From contig CM067298.1 in NCBI GenBank assembly GCA_034231615.1, positions 33,176,127 to 33,240,126 of the forward strand: DNA of 64,000 bases, written 5' to 3'. The stretch comes from Meghimatium bilineatum. Taxonomy: Eukaryota > Mollusca > Gastropoda > Stylommatophora > Philomycidae. Numbering within the stretch: position 1 is the stretch's first letter; every line of letters starts with the position of its first letter. Shown piece by piece: positions 32,040 to 43,955 of the stretch. The notes beneath the pieces are model-generated. The model saw only the letters and a program-made list of their open reading frames with translations. It searched no databases and was not told where the DNA came from. A program made the translations under genes and the position numbers.

Positions 32040-33305
32040 AAATTACTTCAGTGTATATATATATCGGTGTGTGTGTGTTTGTGTGTGCGATAAGTTTATG
32101 CTATGCTGTGTGGATGAGTCAATCAGTTCGTTTGTTAGTTTTTCTCTTTCACTTTTTTTACGTGTTATCTGTATTTCCCTCCTTTCTCTTTGTTCATTGT
32201 TATTTCAGACTGCTAGTCTGGCAGTCCGAGCTCTTGATTCGTCCCACACTTCACGGAGACCTTTCAGTTCATGTTTTGATAACCTAATTTCTCATTCCAA
32301 CAAGATCAAGCTTATATCAGGCCTTTCTTCAACCAATCTTTTGTAGCGGTTCATTTTATACCAGAGGTGTTATTTTTACAAAAAGTACCATTTAGTTTAT
32401 TTGACTTTCCGTTATATTTAGACTCTTATTCCAGAACATGTTACAGTGGAATCTCTCTAATACGTATCCTTTTATAACAAATTTCCCTATATAGCCTTAA
32501 CAATACCATTCAAAATCCCCAATTATATTTATTCTTTATTATTTGTACTGTATATATCGAATTTCTGTTATTACATACATATTTTGTCTGTCTGGATCAA
32601 GTTGTTATAATGGGATCTGATTATATTATTGTTGGTAGCACATCCTATTCAGAATGTCACAATCAGCCCATGATTGATTTTCCTAGGATGGATTTCTAGT
32701 CAATATTTTGCGTTCAGTAAGAATGCTATTTGATGCATAATTTTCTGCGCATGGAACTGAACCTCGTACCTTTATCTTTCGAGATGCGTGCTGTATCTCT
32801 CCAACACAGGACAGAACACGTTAGTTCATAATAATTAAATATTGTTTAAATATGGTGGAATCGCATTGAGAAAGAAAGCATATACTTTGATACTGAAAGG
32901 ATATTTATATCTTCTTTATCGGCTCTTAATGTCATAAGTCCATCTTTTTTTTTCATAATATACATTATTCTGTAATATTTTCGTAATGGACACTTGATAT
33001 AGAAATAGCGAGAGATCTAATATATATACATCCGTCTGATAACATATAAGCTGATCATAAGTCTACTGTCACATAGAATTATGCGTATCACCACTTTACC
33101 TCAATTTTCTCTATAGAAACTGGGTATTTATGTAGTAAGATCCTTGGATAGCAGCTAGACATCTTACCAATATAATTAATCGCTTATTAAATTATTTTTA
33201 TCTATAATTACCATTGGTTTATTTTTTGCTTTATTTCTTGAATAATTAATGCAATCCTTCGATGACAGCTGGTTTGAATTTGCATAATTTTGTTTTCTTC
33301 TGGAA
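32040..33305. other. No gene recognised; one tRNA-like SINE head
   Basis: No coding content is supported. At about 32,735-32,815 the minus strand carries GAGGTTCAGTTCC, a B-box-like motif with a tRNA-like context. Confidence 0.45.
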
Positions 33306-33309
33306 ACCA

Positions 33310-36003
33310 GAACAATCGTCTGTTAGCTAGACATACCATCAATTTACACAACCATCTTCTATTAGCTAGTCATACCATCAGTTTACACAACCATCTTCTA
33401 TTAGCTATACATACCATCAGTTTACACAACCATCTTCTATTAGCTAGTTATACCATCAGTTTACACAACCATCTTCTATTAGCTATACATACCATCAGTT
33501 TACACAACCATCTTCTATTAGCTAGTCATACCATCAGTTTACACAACCATCTTCTATTAGCTAGTCATACCATCAGTTTACACAACCATCTTCTATTAGC
33601 TATACATACCATCAGTTTACACAACCATCTTCTATTAGCTAGACATACCATCAGTTTACACAACCATCTTCTATTAGCTATACATACCATCAGTTTACAC
33701 AACCATCTTCTATTAGCTATACATACCATCAGTTTACACAACCATCTTCTATTAGCTAGTCATACCATCAGTTTACACAACCATCTTCTATTAGCTAGTC
33801 ATACCATCAGTTTACACAACCATCTTCTATTAGCTAGTCATACCATCAGTTTACACAACCATCTTCTATTAGCTAGACATACCATCAGTTTACACAACCA
33901 TCTTCTATTAGCTAGTCATACCATCAGTTTACACAACCATCTTCTATTAGCTAGACATACCATCAGTTTACACAATCATCTTCTATTAGCTAGACATACC
34001 ATCAGTTTATACAACCATCTTCTATTAGCTAGACATACCATCAGTTTACACAACCATCTTCTATTAGCTAGTCATACCATCAGTTTACACAACCATCTTC
34101 TATTAGCTATACATACCATCAGTTTACACAACCATATTCTATTAGCTAGACATACCATCAGTTTACACAACCATCTTCTATTAGCTAGACATACCATCAG
34201 TTTACACAACCATCTTCTATTAGCTAGACATACCATCAGTTTACACAACCATCTTCTATTAGCTAGACATACCATCAGTTTACACAACCATCTTCTATTA
34301 GCTAGACATACCATCAGTTTACACAACCATCTTCTATTAGCTAGACATACCATCAGTTTACACAACCATCTTCTATTAGCTAGTCATACCATCAGTTTAC
34401 ACAACCATCTTCTATTAGCTATACATACCATCAGTTTACACAACCATCTTCTATTAGCTAGACATACCATCAGTTTACACAACCATCTTCTATTAGCTAG
34501 TCATACCATCAGTTTACACAACCATCTTCTATTAGCTAGACATACCATCAGTTTACACAACCATCTTCTATTAGCTAGTCATACCATCAGTTTACACAAC
34601 CATCTTCTATTAGCTATACATACCATCAGTTTACACAACCATCTTCTATTAGCTAGTCATACCATCAGTTTACACAACCATCTTCTATTAGCTAGTCATA
34701 CCATCAGTTTACACAACCATCTTCTATTAGCTAGACATACCATCAGTTTACACAACCATCTTCTATTAGCTAGTCATACCATCAGTTTACACAACCATCT
34801 TCTATTAGCTAGACATACCATCAGTTTACACAATCATCTTCTATTAGCTAGACATACCATCAGTTTATACAACCATCTTCTATTAGCTAGACATACCATC
34901 AGTTTACACAACCATCTTCTATTAGCTAGTCATACCATCAGTTTACACAACCATCTTCTATTAGCTAGACATACCATCAGTTTACACAACCATCTTCTAT
35001 TAGCTATACATACCATCAGTTTACACAACCATCTTCTATTTTTAGCTAGACATACCATCAGTTTACACAACCATCTTCTATTAGCTAGTCATACCATCAG
35101 TTTACACAACCATCTTCTATTAGCTAGACATACCATCAGTTTACACAACCATCTTCTATTAGCTATACATACCATCAGTTTACACAACCATCTTCTATTA
35201 GCTATACATACCATCAGTTTACACAACCATCTTCTATTAGCTAGTCATACCATCAGTTTACACAACCATCTTCTATTAGCTAGTCATACCATCAGTTTAC
35301 ACAACCATCTTCTATTAGCTAGACATACCATCAGTTTACACAACCATCTTCTATTAGCTAGTCATACCATCAGTTTACACAACCATCTTCTATTAGCTAG
35401 ACATACCATCAGTTTACACAATCATCTTCTATTAGCTAGACATACCATCAGTTTATACAACCATCTTCTATTAGCTAGACATACCATCAGTTTACACAAC
35501 CATCTTCTATTAGCTAGTCATACCATCAGTTTACACAACCATCTTCTATTAGCTAGACATACCATCAGTTTACACAACCATCTTCTATTAGCTAGTCATA
35601 CCATCAGTTTACACAACCATCTTCTATTAGCTAGACATACCATCAGTTTACACAATCATCTTCTATTAGCTAGACATACCATCAGTTTATACAACCATCT
35701 TCTATTAGCTAGACATACCATCAGTTTATACAACCATCTTCTATTAGCTAGACATACCATCAGTTTACACAACCATCTTCTATTAGCTAGTCATACCATC
35801 AGTTTACACAACCATCTTCTATTAGCTAGACATACCATCAGTTTACACAACCATCTTCTATTAGCTAGACATACCATCAGTTTACACAACCATCTTCTAT
35901 TAGCTAGTCATACCATCAGTTTACACAACCATCTTCTATTAGCTAGACATACCATCAGTTTACACAACCATCTTCTATTAGCTAGACATACCATCAGTTA
36001 ACG
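33310..36003. repeat. 39-bp minisatellite, about 69 units
   Basis: The unit is TAGCTAGACATACCATCAGT followed by TTACACAACCATCTTCTAT. Variants alternate at one position (AGA, AGT or ATA before CATACC), and rarer marks recur (ACAATCATC, TTTATACAAC). One unit near 35,040 has a 3-bp TTT insertion. Because 39 is a multiple of three, the plus strand stays open as a 903-codon frame repeating HTISLHNHLLLAR. The array ends at a diverged unit with TTAACGCAAACATTTT. I see no promoter, splice site or non-repeat coding sequence on either side, so I call it a repeat and not a gene. Confidence 0.95.
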
Positions 36004-36009
36004 CAAACA

Positions 36010-37290
36010 TTTTCTATTAATTAACTATCAAGTTATTTTTGTCCAGTTGGATAGGACAGCAAACGTCGCTCCCAAACTTCTTAATCGCATCCTATGGTAT
36101 GCATGTAGGTATGTTATTACGATTTGTTACTATCTACACCATGCAAGTAGATACCTACATATCTTAATGACTCATAGAATGTAAGTATATAGCTGCGTGA
36201 TGTAATGACATACAATAAACATAAATATAGATAGCTGCATAGCTTAATGATTCATATAATGTAAGTAAATAGATGCATTACTTAACAAGTACCATGTAAT
36301 GTCAAGCCAAGAAGAAATCATAATCTTTAGACTGAACAGAACACAACAGTTAGAGAAATGTTACATGTATACATAGCTTAATTTCGTATAATACATTTGT
36401 ACACCCCTGAAATTGCAGAAGTATTCTTTATGCATATCATCTCTACAAGAAATATGTCTACATCACGACGCCACTTTACAATATCCACATAGATTATGTG
36501 AATGTTGGAAACTAATCAAACTGAAGTTTTTGATTATGTAATTCAATGACTGACAGAGAAATTATACAGATTTTTAAAGAACTCTGAATTACTGAAGCCT
36601 GATTTTTGAACAAACTCTAAATTACTGAAGCCAATGAAGCGCTATTCGTATTTTTTCCTACTACCAATTACTTGCAGGTCGTAACAGTGTTATTGTATGC
36701 TCGAATTTCTTGAATAAAGTGTATAGATACATCTTATACAACAAGGAAAAATTAATCCGCCACGAAATGGACTCAAAAATATATAAGATAGAATATATGT
36801 CGTCTCCACATACAAGTTTTCTGCAATGAATGTCTGTCTCTTACTTTTGTGACGCACTCTGATAAGGTTTACATTTCGTCCCTATCGTAATGTTTACCTC
36901 TTGTGTCTTTTGTTATCTCTTACTCGATTTCTTTTATTTTCAGTGTCTTTCAGTGGGTTCTCAACAAGGTATAAACTCTTTTAATGTGACAGAAATGTTT
37001 TGTAGTTTTAATTTAAATGAGAAGTTATAATTCCATTATTACTTTTTCCATGACACCCTTATGTGTTTGTTGTCCTTTTCATGAAAATCTACATATGTCA
37101 GCAGCACACACGACCGCCATTACTTTACCAGATCTGGTATCCATTTCCATAGATCAACACATAAGTCTTAGTGATTTTATAAATATTTCCATTTAAACTG
37201 GATAATGATGCGATGCCAGTTCACTAATCACAAAGCTACGGACACTACTAAATAATGTAGAACTTATAAATGTCGTAGTTTTTGTTTGTG
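36010..37290. other. No gene recognised
   Basis: AT-rich, with a vague repeat of TACATAGCTTAATGA-like motifs at 36,110-36,290. No coding support. Confidence 0.5.
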
Positions 37291-37294
37291 AATC

Positions 37295-37710
37295 TGTTCG
37301 TTCTCAAACTCACACTGGATCTGTCTTGAAGCGGGACAATCGATCCACTTGATTTTCAGCAGGATGTAGCCCACTTGATTTCCAGCAGGATGTAGCCCAC
37401 TTGATTTCCAGCAGGATGTAGCCCACTTGATTTCCAGCAGGATGTAGCCCACTTGATTCCAGCAGGATGTAGCCTACTTGATTTCCAGCAGGATGTAGGT
37501 CACTTGATTTCCAGCAGGATGTAGCCCACTTGATTTCAGCAGGATGTAGCCCACTTGATTTCCAGCAGGATGTAGCCCAATATATTTCCAGCAGGATGAA
37601 TGTAGCCCACTTGATTTCAAGCAGGATGTAGTCCAAGGAAAGGAAGCGTTATGTAGCTATTTCATTTTCACCATTGACACAATCAATCCAACTTTGGCGT
37701 GGTGACTAAT
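37295..37710 (-). repeat. SINE family B copy with internal minisatellite expansion
   Basis: The left flank (GTTCGTTCTCAAACTCACAC) and right flank (GCAGGATGTAGTCCAAGG, then AAGCGTTATGTAGC) are SINE B in reverse orientation. Between about 37,335 and 37,640, its internal segment is repeated about 11 times as a 26-28-bp unit, CCACTTGATTTCCAGCAGG plus ATGTAGC. Ordinary copies such as 39,715-39,870 have a single CTAGATTTCCATCAGAATGT at this place. Confidence 0.8.
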
Positions 37711-37784
37711 ACGTTCAGCGTTTTACCACGTTAACTGAAAAGTGGATGTCTGTAGCCATATCGATAGTAGGACAGCCGTACCAG

Positions 37785-38125
37785 AGAGCTGGTTCCTGTA
37801 CTGTACTGTACCGTACTAGAGAGCGGGTTCTTGTACTGTACTGTACCGAAGAGCTGGTTTCTGTACTGTACTGTACCGTACCAGAGAGCGGGTTCTTGTA
37901 CTGTACTGTATCAGAGAGCTGGTTCATATACTGTACTGTATCAGAGAGCTGGTTCCTATACTGTACTGTAACAGAGAGCATGTTCCTATACTGTACCATA
38001 CCAGAGAGCTGGTTCCTATACTGTACTGTATCAGAGAGCTGTTTCTATACTGTACTGTAACAGAGTGCTAGTTCCTGTACTGTACTGTACCAGCGAGCTG
38101 GTTCCTTTACTGTACTGGACACCAA
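37785..38125. repeat. 30-bp tandem repeat, about 11 units
   Basis: The unit is AGAGAGCTGGTTCCTGTACT followed by GTACTGTACC. Some units are 25-27 bp. The GTAC-rich core is self-complementary. Confidence 0.93.
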
Positions 38126-38129
38126 CCTG

Positions 38130-38500
38130 AAAGTTATCCACAGTCAAGCATGCTTGACATTTTAACAGCTCGAGGTATCGCCATCGATATAGCTACATAC
38201 TCCTACAAATCTTGCTTTTAATATTCGTACATGTATGATTTATTTGGATGCTAGTTGCTTTTTCATTTTATTGAATGTACTTTACAAAAATACATATCGT
38301 CTATACAATTTGACATGCATACCTGAATCGAATAATACAGAAACAGCATTGAAATTGGATATTTAAAAAATAATGCAACACTACAATTGAACAAATGAAG
38401 GACATCGTGGTCTTTACTGGAATATGTTATGTCTTTCATTGTCCCGTATATGAAATATGAATGAGTGTAGGAAAAAAAACTGCAATTACTACGTTTTCCC
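38130..38500. other. No gene recognised
   Basis: Nothing supportable is seen. Confidence 0.5.
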
Positions 38501-38579
38501 GTTTGTAGCTCAGGTAGATAAGATACCTGTCATTGACAGGATGTTTGGTAAATCGCTTGCGCCTGCTATTGTTACGACA

Positions 38580-38680
38580 TATACAGGGTGGATTTGAAAA
38601 AAGGCAACTTTTACTGGAGTTGAACTCTGGAACTCCTGCAGTGAGACCAACGCTAACATCTCGGCGTGCTACACAAAATT
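38580..38680 (-). repeat. tRNA-like SINE head
   Basis: The minus strand has GAGTTCAACTCC (B-box-like) downstream of an AGCACGCCGAGATGTTAGCG segment that could be a degraded A box. Confidence 0.45.
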
Positions 38681-38777
38681 AATGTCGAAATTTAGTTTAA
38701 AATGTCATCAATGCAATATACCCCTTATTTCTGCAGAGTCAGATCCACATTTTGTTAACCGTTATAAATTTATGTCA

Positions 38778-39417
38778 AGACCAAAGAAGATAGCCATATT
38801 CACAGATTGCAGATCCCTACTGGAATCAATCCAGAGCAATAGAAACGAAAGCCTTCTGCACAACATCAGACATGAGCTAAGACAGATCCAAAAAATCATC
38901 AGCTATTGCCCTTCAATGGATACAGTCACACTGTGGAATCATGGGAAATGACAAAGCCGATGCTCTGTCAAAAGCAGGAAGCGAAATGGAGCAACACAGA
39001 CACCCACTGTCTTACGGAGAGACAAAAACAATAATCCACAACACATACACAGCAAAGTGGAAGAAACAAATGGAAGTGGAATACAAACATGATGCAATAC
39101 ATCTCCTCCAAAGATATCAACATGCTACAATATTTCGCTTTAGAAATAGCCACTGCAGACTGTTGGATCACCTTTAACGATTGAGGATCTCATACACAGA
39201 TGAATGTCCATGTGGATCCGGAACCGAGATTCCAGAACACATACTTCAGGACTGCTCAACATACAAAGAGCAGAGACAGCAGACCTGCCCAGAAGATACA
39301 GAATTGAGGCAAAAGCTATGGGGCAGCCGCTCTGACCTGGAGAAGATGGTGGACTTCGTCTTGACGACGGGCCTGACAATATAGCATGGCCACAGTTGCT
39401 GAACGCAGAAGAAGAAG
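38778..39417 (+). mobile_element. 5'-truncated LINE (RNase H and zinc knuckle) with 12-bp target duplication
   Basis: A 640-bp insertion is flanked by exact AAATTTATGTCA copies at 38,766-38,777 and 39,418-39,429. The plus strand reads KIAIFTDCRSLLESIQSN, then after a frameshift near 38,908 LQWIQSHCGIMGNDKADALS, the conserved end of RNase H. Next come FRFRNSHCRLLDHL, a stop at 39,175-39,177, DECPCGSGTEIPEHILQDC (zinc knuckle) and a C-terminus ending LTTGLTI. The 3' end is GCTGAACGCAGAAGAAGAAG, a (GAA)n tail like that of SINE families A and B. Only the last fifth of a Jockey/I-type element is present. Confidence 0.9.
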
Positions 39418-39429
39418 AAATTTATGTCA

Positions 39430-39712
39430 CTGTTACGTAGCAAATGTTATCTAACAGGAATAAACTGTCAAGTTAAGGGATAATTTTTCCTGCCTCCGGA
39501 CAGCATATTGACATTTATTGATCGCCCGTTCATTTAGACGTGACTGCCTTGTTTATACAAAAATCGTCTGATAGAACCATAAAGTGCAGAGTATTTTGTT
39601 GACTGTGTAAAATACCGTTATAATCAGTTAGGGTTAGTTAGGTGTATTTGCGTCTTGTTTGTTGTTGCTTCATTCTAGATAAATATTGTGCCCTCTTTCT
39701 GTCTTTATTTGT
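39430..39712. other. No gene recognised
   Basis: AT-rich spacer between a LINE and a SINE copy. Confidence 0.5.
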
Positions 39713-39714
39713 TT

Positions 39715-39870
39715 AAAGTTCATCCTCAAACTCCCTCTATATCTGTCTTGTAGCCGGAGAATAATCCTACTAGATTTCCATCAGAATGTAGTCCAATGAG
39801 TGAAAATGCATTGTGCCGCCGTATTGTTTGTGTTAATGACCCGACATATCCAACTGGGTAATAAGTATAG
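39715..39870 (-). repeat. SINE family B copy, diverged
   Basis: The reverse-orientation sequence retains TCCTCAAACTCCCTCTATAT, CTAGATTTCCATCAGAATGT and GAAAATGCATTGTGCCGCCG, matching 30,918-31,078. Confidence 0.7.
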
Positions 39871-40189
39871 TGTGATACACGTACATTTATATATATTCAT
39901 GTCTCTTCTAGCCGAGAACGTTTACATTTCAGACTCGTATAGTTACAATTCATCACTATCATCATTACACAATACGACTTCTCATATGGAAGCAACAGAA
40001 ACATGCAGTTTCTATACCCCTTTAGTCATCTTCTAGAAGGTTTATATGATACATTTATTTTATTCAGTTTCTCTTCTTTGACATGAAACACTGAGTGAGT
40101 GATGAGTATACCTAAAATAAATTCAGTCAGGCTATCTGCGCCGTAAGGGGCTGGAGTAAATTGTAAAGGCTGTGCTGAAGAGACTCATC

Positions 40190-40325
40190 TTAATATGTGT
40201 ATGTAGACACGCGGGTGTTAGCGGAAACGAAAGAGCAGACACTTGCCAGCTTGGTCACAGTGACTAGTCGTAGTCCAATGGGCCATTTTGATATTTTTTA
40301 TGAAAAATCAAGAAGTTAGAATATA
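40190..40325 (+). pseudogene. Jockey/I-type LINE 3' end, internally deleted
   Basis: The plus frame reads RHAGVSGNERADT, the RNase H end. It is followed directly by GGGCCATTTTGATA and an AATCAAGAAG tail, so the knuckle region is missing. Confidence 0.65.
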
Positions 40326-40334
40326 GGATAATCT

Positions 40335-40995
40335 TTCTATCTATTTATTCCCTAAACCCTTTGTTGCCTCTCAGATCCGGCGTAGAAAATTTTGTGGAGA
40401 CGTCCCTCTTGTGTGCTGAGTATATAATGGAATTTGTCGACTCTTTTATTTCAGTGGTCCATTGTTTTCGTGGTCGGCCTCTAGGTCTACCTTCACTGTA
40501 TCTGTGTAGCATAGTTTGCTGTGGTCTCTTAATATATTCCAAGATTGAGATGGTGGCTGTTTTTTATGTCCTCATTCCTCTCTGTGTCTCGTAGCGATAT
40601 TCCAAGGATTATGCATAAACATGCAATTTCAGCTGTCACAAATTTACGTTTGTCTTGTGCTGTCATTGTCCATGTTTGGATTTGGTAGCACAACGTTGGC
40701 ACAATAATCGTTTTTACTAGTGTTATTTTGGTCTTTAAATCTACATTTTGGTTTCTGAAGATTGGAGCTATTTGCACTACGGCTTCTAGCGATCCTGACA
40801 CACAGATATGTCATGTATGCTTTACTATTTCTATTGTATATGTCTGTGCTATTTACTGCTCTTGCCGTCTGTTGTTATATTACTTCCTAGGTATGTGAAT
40901 TCTGTCACCTGGTTAAGTCTGTTTCCAATATATATATATATATGTTTCTTTCTGGTCTTCCTATCTTCATTACTGCGTTTTTTTCCTCTATATTT
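40335..40995 (-). pseudogene. RTE-type LINE C-terminal fragment
   Basis: Minus-strand blocks in order: NQVTEFTYLGSNITTDGKSS (near 40,870-40,930), VQIAPIFRNQNVDLKTKI, LVKTIIVPTLCYQIQTWTM, ACLCIILGISLRDTERNEDI, MEYIKRPQQTMLHRYSEG, GRPRGRPRKQWTTEIKES. This is the post-RT region of an RTE-like LINE, with one frameshift between the two longest open frames. Confidence 0.82.
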
Positions 40996-41194
40996 AACTA
41001 TGTTAAAAGATATGGCATGGTTGATGTTATCTATCTATTTGTCTTTTTTGTCTTTTTAGGATATTATGTGGTGTATTGCTTCTTTTGTGTCTATGGATTC
41101 ATTGCAGTGCCTGTGAGTAAAGGGCCGTGATTCAATAAGGAAGCGATATATAGAATCAAAGGAAGAGATATTTCATCATATTGGAGAAGGTACT

Positions 41195-41275
41195 GAAAAC
41201 CAGATCTGAGCACCTATGGAATCTTCCAAAGTGCCGTGATGATTCATCTAACGACTAACTAACCAACCGAGTGTC
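41195..41275 (+). repeat. LINE 3' end with CTAA-type tail
   Basis: CAGATCTGAGCACCTATGG and the tail AACGACTAACTAACC match the 3' end of the minus-strand LINE at 8982-9235. Confidence 0.7.
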
Positions 41276-41289
41276 TTGTTTTACACAGA

Positions 41290-41480
41290 GAGTATGTATA
41301 TGGGGGTCATCCCATATATGGTAAAAGTGACCCAAAGCAATGCTGAAGTCGGAATTGTCAGGCTGAAAGGTGCAGATATCGTAGCAATACTGTAAATCAT
41401 GATACAACGCAATTCGTTCTCTGGACTACACCCTGCTAATCTGCAGGAGTTTGAGAACGAACACAATATAAGAAGAAGAT
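41290..41480 (+). repeat. SINE family A, 5'-truncated copy
   Basis: It starts near GGGGGTCATCCCATATATGG and runs to GAACGAACACAATATAAGAA, matching the 3' two thirds of 19,307-19,588. Confidence 0.8.
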
Positions 41481-41484
41481 GCGC

Positions 41485-42189
41485 AGAGAAATAATTGAAA
41501 TCAGCATGGTTGGATAGCGTGGAGGGTCAGATCGTTGACCAGGTAATAGAGCCACGTCATATTGGTTGTATAACAGCAATCTCTGTATGTTGAACATAGT
41601 TTGATGATCTAATTTGTTCGGCTAGGTATGATTCTCACTTATGCGTATGATTTCTTGTTACACATCTGCGCAACGCCATCTATGAAAATAATGAGAACGT
41701 GCGGTGTCAGTTTATCTCTCGTTTTATCTTTTAATTACAAACAATACCATTACCAATCATCCATGTAAAAATTCGAATTGCTCTCTTTGATCAACACGCT
41801 ATTCGCAGAGACACTGTCATCTCCCACATGCATGGATCCCAAGATTAGCAGGAAGCATGTCATGAAATAACCAAGAATCACGTCATACAGAATACTTTCG
41901 TTTCGGAAGCGTGTTAGAAAAGTTTCAAAATGTTTATAATGGTATTAGTGCAATTAAAATCGTGACTGTCGCAGATATAAAATACATCATGTTTCTATTT
42001 ATGCAGGCTGTCGTACTATCTGTAATAGACGATGGTATAGATCTAGAAACACTGTCACATACACATTTGATAGACTGAAGAGTTTTCAGAATGTAGTCAT
42101 GGTCTAATCTTGTATGTTGAAATAAATCAAAATAGTCTTATCGTAAAAACTACGTGAATAGTTAGCTAAATGTATGATATACGGAAGCG
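41485..42189. other. No gene recognised; left flank of the palindromic element
   Basis: Unique AT-rich sequence. It has no similarity that I can see to the region right of the palindrome, apart from the 6-bp duplication. Confidence 0.6.
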
Positions 42190-42195
42190 CATGTA
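42190..42195. other. 6-bp target-site duplication CATGTA, left copy
   Basis: It directly abuts the first base of the palindromic element. The same six bases directly follow its last base at 56,675-56,680. Joining the flanks across one CATGTA gives a seamless entry into the 20-bp minisatellite. Confidence 0.9.
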
Positions 42196-42228
42196 AGTAG
42201 TTATATAGGGATGACTTGATGCGTAGTG

Positions 42229-42320
42229 CTCACCAATGCTCACCATTAGATGGCTCAAAGAGGAAAGTATTGGTGAGCTGCTCACCATTGCTCACCATTG
42301 CTCACCATTGCTCACCATTT
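42229..42320 (+). repeat. Subterminal 10-bp GCTCACCATT repeats (left arm)
   Basis: Four perfect tandem copies (about 42,281-42,319) plus diverged outer copies surround AGATGGCTCAAAGAGGAAAG and its near-duplicate AGATGGTTCAAAGAAGAAAG. The mirror lies at 56,550-56,641. Repeated motifs at both tips are candidate binding sites for a transposition or replication protein. Confidence 0.85.
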
Positions 42321-42377
42321 AGATGGTTCAAAGAAGAAAGTATTGACACACCAACACACCAGATTGTCAGCCAGTAG

Positions 42378-42492
42378 GATGGGGCGGCGCGAGATACCCC
42401 ACCCCGGCCCGAGCGGTACCCCCCACCGTTGGTGGGGGGCGCGCGCGGATCACGGGGGGGGGGGGGTGGTGGGGTGGGACCCCACCCGCTGG
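42378..42492 (+). repeat. GC-rich subterminal hairpins and poly-G tract (left arm)
   Basis: An island of G/C in an AT-rich element. CCCCCCACCGTTGGTGGGGGG forms a perfect hairpin, GCGCGCGC follows, then a run of 13 G and a GGGGTGGGACCCCACCC palindrome. The mirrored run on the right arm has 21 C, the largest difference between the arms. Confidence 0.85.
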
Positions 42493-42779
42493 GTTATTTT
42501 TCCGCTGAAAATTTTCCAGTATGTGTTAGAGAATTAAAATGTGTGTGTGGTGTGTGTGTGTGTATGGTGGGTGTCTGAAACGCCCCATTTTTCTCTGTGT
42601 TGGTGTGTTGAATAAAAAAAATAATTTTCCGCGTGCTTATCTCCCACCCTTTCCTCTCGTGTGTCGGTTCTTAACATGAAATGAATTTATCTGTTTAGTG
42701 GTCATAAGGTTTTTCCAATGAAACTTTTCCAGTGTTTTTTAGGTACAAGGTGATACATCAAGGTCAATATCAGTGAACT

Positions 42780-43955
42780 TTGTAACAATTTTTTAACCTG
42801 TGATTCACCTTTAGACTGATAAGCCAAGATAAAGAAAATGACACATACAACAACTGAGCTTGTGTCGACCTCACCAGTCTAATTATGAAACTTTTCCACA
42901 CCAGAATTTTGTCTCGTTCAGATTAGTGGCCTATCGCACCCACATTTAAACCATGCGTTGTATTGGTTTATTTATAAAACAGGCCAATTTTTGTAACCTG
43001 TGCTTCACCTTTAGACTGATAATCCAAGATAAAGAAAATGACACATACATCAGCTGAACTTGTGTCGACCTCAACATTCTAATTAAGAAACTTTTCCACA
43101 CCAGAAATTTTGTCTCGTTCAGATTAGCGGACTATCGCACCCACATTTAAACCATGCGTTGTATTGGTTTATTTATAAAACAGGCCAATTTTTGTAACCT
43201 GTGCTTCACCTTTAGACTGATAATCCAAGATAAAGAAAATGACACATACATCAGCTGAACTTGTGTCGACCTCAACATTCTAATTAAGAAACTTTTCCAC
43301 ACCAGAAATTTTGTCTCGTTCAGATTAGTGGACTATCGCACCCACATTTAAACCATGCGTTGTATTGGTTTATTTATAAAACAAGCGTGTGTGGTGTCTA
43401 ACGAATGGGCGTGAAATGGTATTTCCATAGAAACTTTTACACACCAGAAATTTTGTCTCGTTCAGATTAGTGGACTATCGCACCCACATTTAAACCATGC
43501 GTTGTATTGGTTTATTTATAAAACAGGCGTGTGTGGTGTCTAATGAATGACCGTGAAATGGTATTTCCATATAAGGGGGGTGTCTGAAACTCCCCATTTT
43601 TATCTGTGTTGGTGTGTTGAATAAAAAAAAATAAACGGAAACTTTTCCAGTGTTTTTAGGTACAAGGTGATACAACAAGGGCAATATCAGTGAAGTTTGT
43701 AACAATTTTTGTAACCTGTGCTTCACCTTTAGACTGATAATGCAAGATAAAGAAAATGACACATACATCAGCTGACCTTGTGTCGACCTCAACATTCTAA
43801 TTATGAAACTTTTCCACACCAGAAATTTTGTCTCGTTCAGATTAGTGGACTATCGCACCCACATTTAAACCATGCGTTGTATTGGTTTATTTATAAAACA
43901 GGCGTGTGTGGTGTCTAATGAATGGCCGTGAAATGGTATTTCCATATAAATTAAA
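42780..43955 (+). repeat. 220-bp tandem repeat block (left arm)
   Basis: About five complete or partial units contain AACCTGTGCTTCACCTTTAG, CTTTTCCACACCAGAAATTT and GTTGTATTGGTTTATTTAT. Clear periods of about 219 bp occur at 42,973 and 43,192, with rearranged units after 43,400. The mirror is at 54,907-56,082. Confidence 0.85.

Noticed and set aside
33290..36001. A 903-residue protein of HTISLHNHLLLAR repeats
   Set aside because: The frame is open only because the 39-bp unit is a multiple of three. There is no non-repeat coding sequence, promoter or splice context, and the codons are fixed by the DNA repeat.
33310..36003. CRISPR array
   Set aside because: There are no unique spacers between repeats. 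The units are contiguous and near-identical, and the genome is eukaryotic.
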